From assembly GCA_951230915.1 (NCBI GenBank), contig OX579639.1, positions 4,092,001-4,156,000 on the forward strand: a DNA stretch of 64,000 nt. Reading direction: 5' to 3'. Positions within the stretch are counted from its first letter, which is position 1. Each line of letters starts with the position of its first letter. The notes beneath the pieces are model-generated. The model worked only from the letters and a program-made list of their open reading frames with translations, was not told the origin of the DNA and did not search any database. The DNA is from Antitrichia curtipendula. Its lineage: Eukaryota; Streptophyta; Bryopsida; Hypnales; Leucodontaceae. Both the position numbers and the translations under genes were made by a program. Positions 33,276 through 42,272 of the stretch are shown piece by piece.

Positions 33276-36026
33276 CAATCAGAAGTGGGGAACTTGTCTT
33301 CCTTGACCACTTTCAATTTGGATTGGTGTCGAAGTTTGGTGACATTGCCAACGGAAGTGGAGAACTTGTCTTACTTGACCACTCTCCAATTGGATGGGTA
33401 TTTAATCTTGGTGACATTGCCCCCGAAAATGGGGAACTTGTCTTTTTTGACCACTCTCAATTTGGCTGGATGTTCAAGTTTGGTGACATTACTTTCAGAA
33501 GTAGGGAACTTGTCTTCCTTGACCACTTTCAATTTTAACTGGTGTGAAGGCTTGGTGACATTGATTTTAGAAGTGGGGAACTAGTCTTTCTTGACCACTC
33601 TTGATTTGGAAGAATGTTCAAACTTGGTGGCATGGCCATCAGAAGCAGGAAACTTGTCTTCTTCGACCACTCTTAGATTAGTTGGGTGTTCAAGCTTGGT
33701 GACATTGCCATCAAAAGTAGGGAACTTGTCTTCCTTGACCACTCTCAATTTGTACGGGTGTTCAAGCTTGGTGACATTGCCATCAGAAGTGGGGAACTTG
33801 TCTTCCTTGACCACTTTCAAATTGGATGGGTGTTCAAGCTTGGTGACATTGCCATCAGAAGTGGGGAGCTTGTCTTTTTTTACCACTCTCAATTTGGCTG
33901 GGTGTTCAAGCTTGGTGGCATTGCCATCAGATGTAGAGAAGTTGTCTTCCTTGACCACTCTCAATTTGTCATGGTATTCAAGTTTGGTGGCATGGCCATC
34001 AGAAGTAAAGAACTTGTCTTCATTGACCACTTTCAATTTGAATTGGTGTGAAGGCTTGGTGACATTGCCATCAGAAGTAGGGAACTTGTCTTTCTTGACC
34101 ACTCTCAAATTGGATGGGTGTTCAAGCTTGGTGACATTGCCATTAGGAGTGGGGAACTTGTCTTCCTTGATCATTCTCAAATTGGATGGATGTTCAAGCT
34201 TGGTGACATTGCTGTCGCAAGAGGAAAACTTATCTTCCTTGACCACTCTTGATTTGAAAGAATGTTCAAACTTGGTGGCATTGCAAGTGGAAGTGGGGAA
34301 CTTGTCTTCTTTGACGTCTCTCAGTTTGGATGGTGATTAAGCTTGGTGACATTGCCATTGGTAGTAAAAGACTTGTCTTCCTTAACCACTCTCAATATAG
34401 ATTGGTGTTCAAGCTTGGTGACATTGCCATTAGAAGTGGGGAACTTGTCTTCCTTGACCATTCTCAGTTTGTACGGGTGTTCAAGTTTGGTGACATTGCC
34501 ATCGAAAGTGGAAACTTGTTTTCCTTAACCACTCTTGATTTGGAACAATTTTCAAGCTTGGTGGCATTGCCAGCGGAAGTCGGGAACTTATCTTTCTTGA
34601 CCACTCTTGATTTGGAAGAATGTTTAAACTTGGTGGCATTGCCAGCGGAAGTGGGGAACTTTTGTTCTGTGACCATTCTTTATCTATAAGGATGTTCAAG
34701 CTTGGTGGCATTGCCAGTGGAAATCATGAACTTATCTTCTTTGACCACTCTCGATTTGCGCCAATGTTCAAGCTTGAGGGCATTGCCGGTGGAAGTGGGG
34801 AACTTGTCTTCCTTGACCACTCTTAATTTGAAGCGGTGTTTAAGCTTGGTGGCATTGCCAACGGAAGTGGGGAACTTGTCTTCCTTGACGACTCTCAGTT
34901 TGGATTGGTGTTCAAGGTTGGTGGCATTGCCTGCAAAAGTGGAGAACTTGTCTTCCTTGACCACTCTCACTTTACTAGGGTGTTCAAGCCTCGAGGGATG
35001 CATTTAATTCTACTACAACAAACCATGTGCAAACAAGTGGTTTCTATTAAACTGTAATTTCAACCTAAAATTTTGAGCATTGTTTAATAATGAATATAGG
35101 TTTCTGTTGCCAAAGTATCCAATTCAATTAGAATTTGAAATGATTTCTAAAAGAGGTTGAAGATGAATTAAAATGGCATGTTTTTCAACTCAAATAGTTA
35201 TAGAGAACACATTTAGATGACCATTGAATTAATATTCAACTCAAAATGAACTTGCAGTAGAGATTTTTTTTTATTATTTTTTTGTTCATTTTTTAGACAA
35301 TTTTTTCTTATATAATATAGGGGTGTGAAAGTTATTTTTCAGTTCTATAGTATATCTTTTCACTTCAAAAATTTGTAACTAATTATTAATTAACAATAAT
35401 TCAAAACATAAACTTTCAAAGTAAAAAAATCTATTCATATTTTTTTTATTGATTTTTATTTAAAATTCATGAAGTACATAGGGGGTCCAAAGTTTTGTTT
35501 GTACGTGGTTTCTAATGAATACTCTAAGTGAACTCCTCGAAGTTCAAGCTAGGTGGGATTGCCAACGGAAGTGGGGAACTTGTCTTCTTTGAACAGTCTT
35601 GATTTAAAGAGGTGTTCAAGCTTGGTGACATTGTTAGCGGAAGTTGGGAACTTACATTCCTTGACCTCCGTTGGTTTGAAAGAATGTTCAAGCTTGATGG
35701 CATTGCTAGTAGAAGTCATGAACTTATCTTCCTTGACCACTCTGAATTTACTTTAGAGTTTAACCATGCTGGCATTGCCACCAGAAGTGGGGAACATGTC
35801 TTCTTTGACCACCCTCAATTTAAAGGATTGTTCAAGCTTGGTGGCATTCCCAACAAAAGTTAGGAATTTGTCTTTTTTGACTGCATTCAATTTAGACAGG
35901 TTTTTAAGCTTCGCAACATTGTTGAAAGAATTGGAGAACTTGTGATCATTTTTAACTTGTAGAAGTGCTAAAGGTTGGCAGCATTATCGATGAAAGTACA
36001 AAACTCGCTTTTCTTGACAATTTTTC
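33276..36026 (+). pseudogene. Decayed LRR tail of the receptor gene
   Basis: About 30 further 72-bp LRR units follow the stop. The original frame stays open from 33276 to 34340 apart from one more TTG-to-TAG change (33582-33584). Single-base losses near 34334 and 34508 then shift it. A stop lies at 34687-34689, and MITE M1 interrupts at 34990. Removing the MITE and one 8-bp target copy (560 bp) rejoins the frames on either side, so that insertion alone explains the frame change there. Repeats become more divergent after 35750 and fade near 36026. The ancestral protein probably had about 60 LRRs. Confidence 0.85.
34990..35541 (-). mobile_element. MITE M1 inserted in the LRR tail, 552 bp
   Basis: Reverse orientation relative to 23338-23899. 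Starts CTCGAGGGATGCATTTAATT and ends with the complement of TTCGAGGAGTTCACTTAGAG. Flanked by an 8-bp duplication GTTCAAGC (34982-34989, 35542-35549), which is part of the LRR consensus DNA. Non-coding. Confidence 0.82.
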
Positions 36027-36477
36027 TTTGGTGAAGACTTTGTTGGTTGGTATTAGGAAACTACTAACATGAGGACTTATATATTGTGTTGTTTAGAATT
36101 TATAGATGGAAATTGTTAGTGAAATTCGGAGAAATTTTGGGTCATGTTTATATGAAGAAACATACATATAATTGGTATAAGTTGTCTTTTCATCTAGGAT
36201 ATTGAAAGAAAGTTTAAAAGTAAGTGAGATGAGTTTTTACTTATAGTATGGTCAATATTTGAACTCAAAGATGAAGATGATGCGGAAGTCTTTACATTAC
36301 TCTAGGGGTTAATTATGCTTAATTTAATAATAAATGCAGATCCAATGGGGGCTTACTTGCTGTAGTTTGCAAAAAAAAATTTATCACAATGCATGAAGGA
36401 TACAAAAGAACACCCCCCTTGATAAATAAGCTGAGAATTTCTAATTGTGCAACACAATTTAGTGATTTTTAGGGGCG
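36027..36477. other. 3' flank of the LRR tail, nothing recognised
   Basis: AT-rich; no open frame or transposon terminus. May contain the old 3' UTR and polyadenylation region of the receptor gene. Confidence 0.4.
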
Positions 36478-36633
36478 CCCTACAAGAAAATGGGGATATA
36501 AATGACTTGTCCACAATGACTGCACCGACAACAATGACTGGAAAATAGTCATTTTGCAGTCATTTTGTAGTCATTGTTGTCGGTGCAGTCATTGTGGACA
36601 AATCATTTACACCCCCATTTTCTTGTAGTAGGG
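36478..36633. mobile_element. Palindromic CACTA-like MITE
   Basis: Arms of about 60 bp, CCCTACAAGAAAATGGGG at left and its complement at right, enclose a core with repeated CAGTCATT/AATGACTG phrases. The CTACAAGAAAA terminus matches the plant CACTA end CACTACAAGAAAA apart from the first bases. No clear 3-bp target duplication. Non-coding; a transcript would form a long hairpin. Confidence 0.65.
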
Positions 36634-37119
36634 GGTCTTGTTTGGTAAAGCAACATGCACCCTAAAATGCATGCATTTGTAACACATATTCATAATTTTA
36701 GAAATTTGAACTTCCCCCAACCTTAAGGGATTAACCTTGAAAGGATGGGACCTATCATTATGGTGCTTTGCCAAAACTTATTTGATATATGGACGAGTAG
36801 GTGCATTCTTCATTTCTACAATGATCTAGGAAGCTTTACATCAACTACTTTTGAAGCCTCATTGTCTACATAAGGTTGAATATCTTGTCTTTCATCATCC
36901 ATTAACTAACTCTCATCATGGATATTGTACACCTTATTTTTTTGTTAGAATGCATTAGCATAAATTACTTATTTAGTTATTTTATCCTCTCATCAAACCT
37001 TTGAATATATTCTTGCCTAGGATGAAAAAAAGATAGAGTATAAATTTCAACCTTGTAGGCTAAAGAAGAATTCAAAATATAACTCAACCATAGCATCCAC
37101 GCAACCATGCCTAGTCTAC

Positions 37120-37488
37120 CTACGCCCCGACAACATAAGTAAGCACCCAATTAACTAGGGTTGGCACCCATACCTCGAAGTATGGCTCACAATCTTGGAC
37201 TTCATATTTGAGCTCCAAATTGGAGTTCAATACATGGAAGGGGGGAAAACTTTCAACATCACATACCTTGCATATTTCCCTTGTTTTAACCCTTCTTCTA
37301 TAATAAACACAATTACATTGCTTATTAACTAAGATTTGTACAAAGTGCTGCAATTCAATTTTGTCAAGTATGTCAACATCTAGGAAGAAACTATCCGTGG
37401 TTCCATATAGGTAAAGTATTTTAGTGCTATTACCACCGCAAGCATCATTAATTTCATGTAGCAAATCTTCATCAGTGTAGGAACCCAA
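37120..37488 (-). other. Open frame of about 122 codons, unrecognised
   Basis: The minus strand is open from 37488 to 37120, with a Cys-containing region (CVYYRRRVKTREICKVC). No ATG begins it and no domain is recognised. Composition is more gene-like than neighbouring frames, so it may be a remnant exon. The surrounding 36634-38640 holds other short frames (plus strand 37539-37769 and 37979-38170, the latter with a helical charged peptide) but nothing I can name. Confidence 0.2.
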
Positions 37489-38639
37489 TTTTTCTCAAAA
37501 AATGCATCTAGATGCTTTAACATCTATATTGAACCCCAATGATCAAAAGAAATGAAGCTAGCATTGCAATCTTGCACATAGTGTATGCAGAGGAGAAACT
37601 CCATTATAGAATGGAATGTTCTTCAATACAAAAAATGACATTCTTCTATAGTTCCGTTCTAATAGTTCCAGAGAGCATTAACATCCTACAAAAACAAAAG
37701 CATGCAAGTGGGGGAATAGGCAAAATGAAACTAAATGTTGTCCTCATTCCAAATCTGTGTGTAAATTGATATGAAGAGTTTAATGTTGAATAAAAATCAT
37801 GATGCTCAAAGTAAAAGAAGGACAAAAAGGAAAGCTCTACAACTCTATTAAGAAGACATTGAACTTATTAGCATACTTTGGAAGCAACTTAAAAATGATA
37901 CCTTGGTAGCTAGGCAATCGTCCAATCCTCTAGATTCTAGAGCTGAATATCTTATAGAGACTGATAGTTTGTTTTTATGTGGAAGCAACAAATATGCTAA
38001 AAGAAGCTAGGTTGGACTCTCCTATAAAGATTGAAGAGTTGTTGCATTCAATGTATAAAGAAATGGGGACGTCAAACCGAGATGATGTGTCTTTTTTGAA
38101 AAAGATTGAAGACCTAAGACTCAACTTCATCAATAAGAGCAAACTTACAATATCTAGATTGAGTATTTAGAGAGATAATTTTGTCTCAAAGAAGAAGCAT
38201 ACAAAAACCAAGTTGAAAACCTTGAGTACGCCTAGTAATTAAAGGATGGCATCACTAGAATGATGGAATAATCATCCAATCCAGGGAGTAGTCAGGTAGG
38301 CATAGAGACATAAGTAGGGTTGTTCCTTCGGACAAGAGTTTGGATTTTGATGTCTGACGTCGCATGTCGAGTTGTCGAGTATGGACGACTTGAGCGTTGT
38401 TTAAGGATTTCGGATTTTAAATTTTTTTACCCCTTGGTAAAACAATTTGTCCTACATGGCTAGCCCTCAAGAGTGATGTGGCCAACGTCATTGTGGGCAA
38501 CCACGGGCGGGTGCGGATGCGAGTCTAAAGTAGGCGACTGTGGGTCTGAATTCCAAGGCAACTAAGAATCTGGGAGCAACTACACATCCAAAATTTAGGG
38601 GGTCCTCTTGTCTAGGTCCCAAATTTAGGCCAAACTTTT

Positions 38640-39564
38640 GTCTAGAGGCCGAATTTTAGAATTGTCAAAAAATGCTCAAAACTGCCATTGTACAAACAAC
38701 AAAAGAAATTTAGATGGTAATTTTTCATATACAATTATAGGGTCTTTCAATATAATAGTATGAAAATGTGGGGATAAACATTTCAAACACTTTGACTATA
38801 TAGATTGTAGGATAAATGCATTAAAAGTGAAGAAATCATGTCTTTTGGCACAATAGTAAACTAGTTTAAGAAAATATGAGTCTTTTTAAATAGAGAAACT
38901 TGCACAATAGACCTTGTATCAAAAAAAAATTCATCAATCAAAATTGAGTTAAAAATACAAGTATAATAAAAGCTTAAAAAAATAATGTGTTTCTCATTCT
39001 ATAAAAACAATTCTTAAGTAGAAGAAGGTACATCATAGAGGGAAAAACTAAAGCATTAATAGCTATAAGATGGAATTAACATCCACTAATTACAATATTG
39101 AAATTAACCTAACAATCAAGTTTCATTATCTAGAATGATTTGTCTTGAATTTGTTTTAAATTAAGCACAATAATAAACCCTAAACCTAATTTCTTCAAAA
39201 GAAACTACGGTTGCCCGCAAACCAAAATCATGTTTTATAAACTTCACATCATATATTCAAATGAAATGAATCAAATCATTCCATGTAGATAGCATGTAAA
39301 AATCTATGAGAAAAAAGAAATCTAATTCTAAAGTAAATTGTTTGTGGATTGTTTTTTGCCCATCTAGTACTTCCATTCTAAGCATCTTAGAAAATAACTC
39401 TTACTCCCGGGCTCCAATTAAAACAAAAATCACATTCTCAAAAAGACAATAAATTATTGTATCCTCTAAGAGAGTTTCCAAAAGCTTTATCCAAAATTAA
39501 TATTATAATAAACCTCAACAAAATCCATTTTGCCCCCTACAAAGACAATGACAATTTAGGGGTT
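38640..39564. mobile_element. Degenerate TTAA-type element spanning the copy-B boundary
   Basis: Related in reverse orientation to 18874-19803 ('actatatagattgtaggataaatgcatt', 'gcccgcaaaccaaaatc', 'atgaatcaaatcattccatgtagat'). It ends near GACAATTTAGGGGTTT at about 39554. Its right part is the first 213 bases of copy A. Termini no longer show a clean TTAA pair. Confidence 0.45.
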
Positions 39565-40097
39565 TAGGATCTTATTGGTGTATTATTTATCAAGGGGATT
39601 TTAAAATACACAACAATGAATGGAGATTGGTGTAAGAACTTCCCCATTTGATTTTTTTATACTCCAAGATTCATCTTTCCTATGTATTATTTACCACCAA
39701 CTTGATATAAAATTGAGAAATCATTGTGGAGAGATTTAAATTAGAAATTCTCCTTTTGATTTGTGCAAATACCCTCGGGGAGGACACTTCTCGTTTTTTA
39801 ATAACCCATGTGCGGCGGAATATAGGGTACATTTAAATAATATTGGGTAAAATTTATAAGAAATTTACATATAAATTATGAGACATTAAAAGTGGCATGC
39901 CCTTTATAAGTAATATAGGAAAACGGAAAATATGGTCCATTAAAATTTAGATAGATATAAATTAGGGGCAAAAGAATGGGATCCTAGGAATTAAGTTTAG
40001 TAGGTTCAATTAATATTTACTTATAGTACTAGTTAGATACAGCTCAAAATACAAGTACTATGGTGTATCTACAGTGTATGTATAGCTCATGTATAGT

Positions 40098-40168
40098 ATA
40101 TCTTTAAGTCATATCTTTAATCATATCTTTAATCATATCTTTAATCATATCTTTAATCATATCTTTAC
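40098..40168. repeat. 12-bp tandem repeat (ATATCTTTAATC)x6
   Basis: Six units of ATATCTTTAATC/ATATCTTTAAGTC type within the 5' part of the Pack-type element, upstream of its ORF. Confidence 0.85.
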
Positions 40169-40437
40169 AGCATACTGTAACAGACAGTGCAATGTAGCTA
40201 GACAGTGCGCGCGTTGCCTTCGAGGAGTTCTAGGGTTTTAGTTGAGGCGTCGGGTGTCAAACTCGCAGTTCACGCGATTGTTGTGATTGAGATTCAGTTG
40301 TGAGATTCAATTGCCTTGGAGGAGTTTTTGGGTTTCAGTTCGAGGCGTTTGCATTTAGGCGTTACGTGCATTGGGTTAGGATTTAAGCGTTTCAGTGAGC
40401 TCCTTACGATTTAAGGGTTGGGATAGGGTTCTCGGAC

Positions 40438-40986
40438 ATGGCCACTACAGTTAAGATGTGGACAATGGAGGACGACTTCGGAGAACCAACTTTCTATAGC
40501 AAGGTCAAGGGTTTTCAAGATGAAACCTATGCATCACTGAGGCTGCGTTTGGAGGAGAAATCAGCGCTGGAATGGCCATTCGACTTCTGGGACAAGGAGG
40601 AAGGCAACAGAGTTCCGCATAAAATGGAATCCTTCAGCGACGTGCCTGCGGATGTTTTTGTTTTGCCATTGGGTCTTGCGGTTTCAAAGGAAGCCTCCAA
40701 ACGCCGGCGCCTGGACGATGCAGGTATGCGAAGTGAGGCCATACCTGAAGATAGAAACTGTGATCTCGGTTGTGAAGCAGGTGCAGTCCCCGATCTAGCA
40801 AACTCTAGGGTTAGTGGGACATCGGGAGTCACCGATTCCTTAGAGCATCAACTGCATTCCACTCTGCTTTCGGAGCACATTTGGGACCGCTACCTTGAAC
40901 ACGGTGAGATGCTGAAGAGGAAATTGCAGTGCGCCTCGTTGGAAGACAATCGGTGGTTATTGAAGACTGCCGATATCAATGGATAG
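40438..40986 (+). CDS. Unknown 182-aa protein with WPFDFWD motif and basic nuclear-type signal
   Basis: ATG at 40438 in a favourable context (GGACATGGCC); TAG at 40984. The N-terminal half (about residues 8-77) looks like a compact domain containing YASLRLRLEE, WPFDFWDKEEG and a DVPADVFVLP strand. SKRRRLDD (87-94) would serve as a nuclear localisation signal. The middle is polar and probably disordered; the C terminus is helical (SEHIWDRYLEHGEMLKRKL). Codon and CpG content differ from the AT-rich surroundings. It sits inside the Pack-type transposon, upstream of and co-directional with the captured uS8 and crooked-neck exons, and is probably itself captured. I do not recognise the family; it could be an element-encoded accessory protein. 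Confidence 0.5.
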   Translation: MATTVKMWTMEDDFGEPTFYSKVKGFQDETYASLRLRLEEKSALEWPFDFWDKEEGNRVPHKMESFSDVPADVFVLPLGLAVSKEASKRRRLDDAGMRSEAIPEDRNCDLGCEAGAVPDLANSRVSGTSGVTDSLEHQLHSTLLSEHIWDRYLEHGEMLKRKLQCASLEDNRWLLKTADING

Positions 40987-41180
40987 GGGGTCGTTAAAAT
41001 ATTTTGCTTGGAATGCTGCAAGAAGGTGGGGGGGCAGTGGTAAGCCCGTGATGCAGAAACACAATAAGTGCTTTCATTAAGTGGATTTCCCATGGGCACG
41101 CGACTCGGTGCAAGTTTGCGTGTGGAGAGTGGCGATCGTGAGTCATTCAATCCAGGTTGAAGGTGTTAGGGCTTGGGGAA

Positions 41181-41202
41181 TTTTAGGTTTAGGGTTTAGG
41201 GT
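41181..41202 (+). promoter_or_regulatory. Telobox-like (TTTAGGG)n motif
   Basis: TTTTAGG-TTTAGGG-TTTAGGG. Telobox motifs (AAACCCTA) are typical of promoters and first introns of plant ribosomal protein genes. It lies 390 bp upstream of the captured uS8 exon, so it may have come along with that gene. Confidence 0.4.
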
Positions 41203-41589
41203 CTCCTTTTTTTTCAGCTGCCTTGTTGCAGGAAGCATGGGACCTATAAGAATCTGTGAATTTTGGAAACATTTACACGTTATTTTTTTGTATGGGGAGG
41301 ATGCATTATCTTAATTCATTTTCGTTTGGGGTTTTACTCCGTTTGTGCTGGAGGAGAAAATCTTTCTAGCTTATGGCACACCAGAACCTTACTGCAAATT
41401 ATGGTATTTGTGAATGCAACTTTAGTGACCGCTACCTCCAAATTAAATGACTTGGGATCACCTTAGCTTGTGGTAATTGAAGTAGAAAATATAGTTTGTT
41501 GTTGCAAAGGAACATGTCATTTTTGAATACATATTACAGAGATGCTAGGCATTTCGAAGACTGAATAATTATTTTCTGACTCTTTTCAG

Positions 41590-41750
41590 GCTACATTGGG
41601 GAATTTGAGCTGGTGGACGACCACCGAGCTGGCAAGATCGTGGTGGAGCTCAACGGTAGATTGAACAAGTGCGGTGTCATCAGCCCTCGTTACAACGTCG
41701 GAGTTGGTGAACTCGAAGCTTGGACTGCTCGGCTCCTGCCATCTCGTCAG
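41590..41750 (+). pseudogene. RPS15A: Captured internal exon of ribosomal protein uS8 (RPS15A)
   Basis: One complete 161-bp exon, with its acceptor TCTTTTCAG (ending 41589) and donor TCGTCAG|GTTTGT. In frame it reads [16 protein letters not shown]..., then [18 protein letters not shown] and [12 protein letters not shown]. That is unmistakably the central part of eukaryotic uS8, a 130-residue 40S subunit protein that binds 18S rRNA. The exon is free of stops and has sensible phases (1 in, 0 out). The preceding and following uS8 exons are absent, so it cannot make the protein. It lies inside the Pack-type transposon with flanking intron sequence. Confidence 0.92.
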
Positions 41751-41908
41751 GTTTGTGGTGTTCTATTCCAGAAAGTTTCATCGTTGAGAGCACATTTTCT
41801 CGAAGAATTTTACCCATATCTTGTCTTGGCATGTCGGGGATATACCGGCATGTACATGGCTTGTACCTTTGAGCCTCAAGGTGTGGTAACACCTCAACCA
41901 CAAGCGTT

Positions 41909-42272
41909 TGGATGACTTGGGAACCTGATCATCACGGGTGGGCTGCGTATATTATGTTCAAGCTTCGATACAACGACATCGATTGGGCAAGGTCACTCTA
42001 CGACAGGTTTGGTAATTCGAGACTCCCACCCTATTATGGAAGGGTGACTTCAAATGTTGTACTTCATCTGTTTAGGGTGTAGCATTCATAGCATTTCGTT
42101 GTAGTTCTTATTTTTGGCCTTGTCATACTGGCTGTCCTTTATGATGTGTTCCATTGAACTTTTTTTGCCTTGGTTTTAAACATGTAGGTGCGTAGAATGT
42201 CACCCTGGTGATAAAGCTTAGATTAGGTATGCAAAGTTTGAAATGGAGAGTGGTGAAATTGCCCGAGCTAGG
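41909..42272 (+). pseudogene. CRNKL1: Captured crooked-neck-like (CRNKL1/CLF1) exons
   Basis: Exon a (about 41909-42011) reads [20 protein letters not shown] then YNDIDWARSLYDRF. Exon b (42196-42272) reads ECHPGDKA, a TAG stop (42219-42221), then IRYAKFEMESGEIARAR. Between them is a 184-bp GT-AG intron (42012-42195) that splices in phase. These are consecutive HAT (half-a-TPR) repeats of the crooked-neck spliceosome scaffold, where the stop position is normally tryptophan (KAWIRYAKFE). The stop (TGG to TAG) and loss of all other repeats make it a pseudogene. Upstream of exon a the frame does not match the family, suggesting the capture breakpoint or a frameshift near 41908. Confidence 0.8.

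Noticed and set aside
30638..33316. Large minus-strand open frames (386 and 504 codons) as separate genes
   Set aside because: They are the complement of the LRR repeats; openness follows from a 72-bp period and they have no independent domain.
32174..33538. Second plus-strand frame in the LRR array (SGELVFLDHSQF-type repeat)
   Set aside because: It overlaps the LRR frame, whose consensus and fusion to NB-ARC are clearly the real coding sense.
30880..36026. CRISPR-like regular repeats
   Set aside because: Repeats are contiguous 72-bp coding units without unique spacers, in a plant gene.
41181..41202. Interstitial telomere repeat
   Set aside because: Only about three TTTAGGG units; better explained as a telobox of a ribosomal protein gene.
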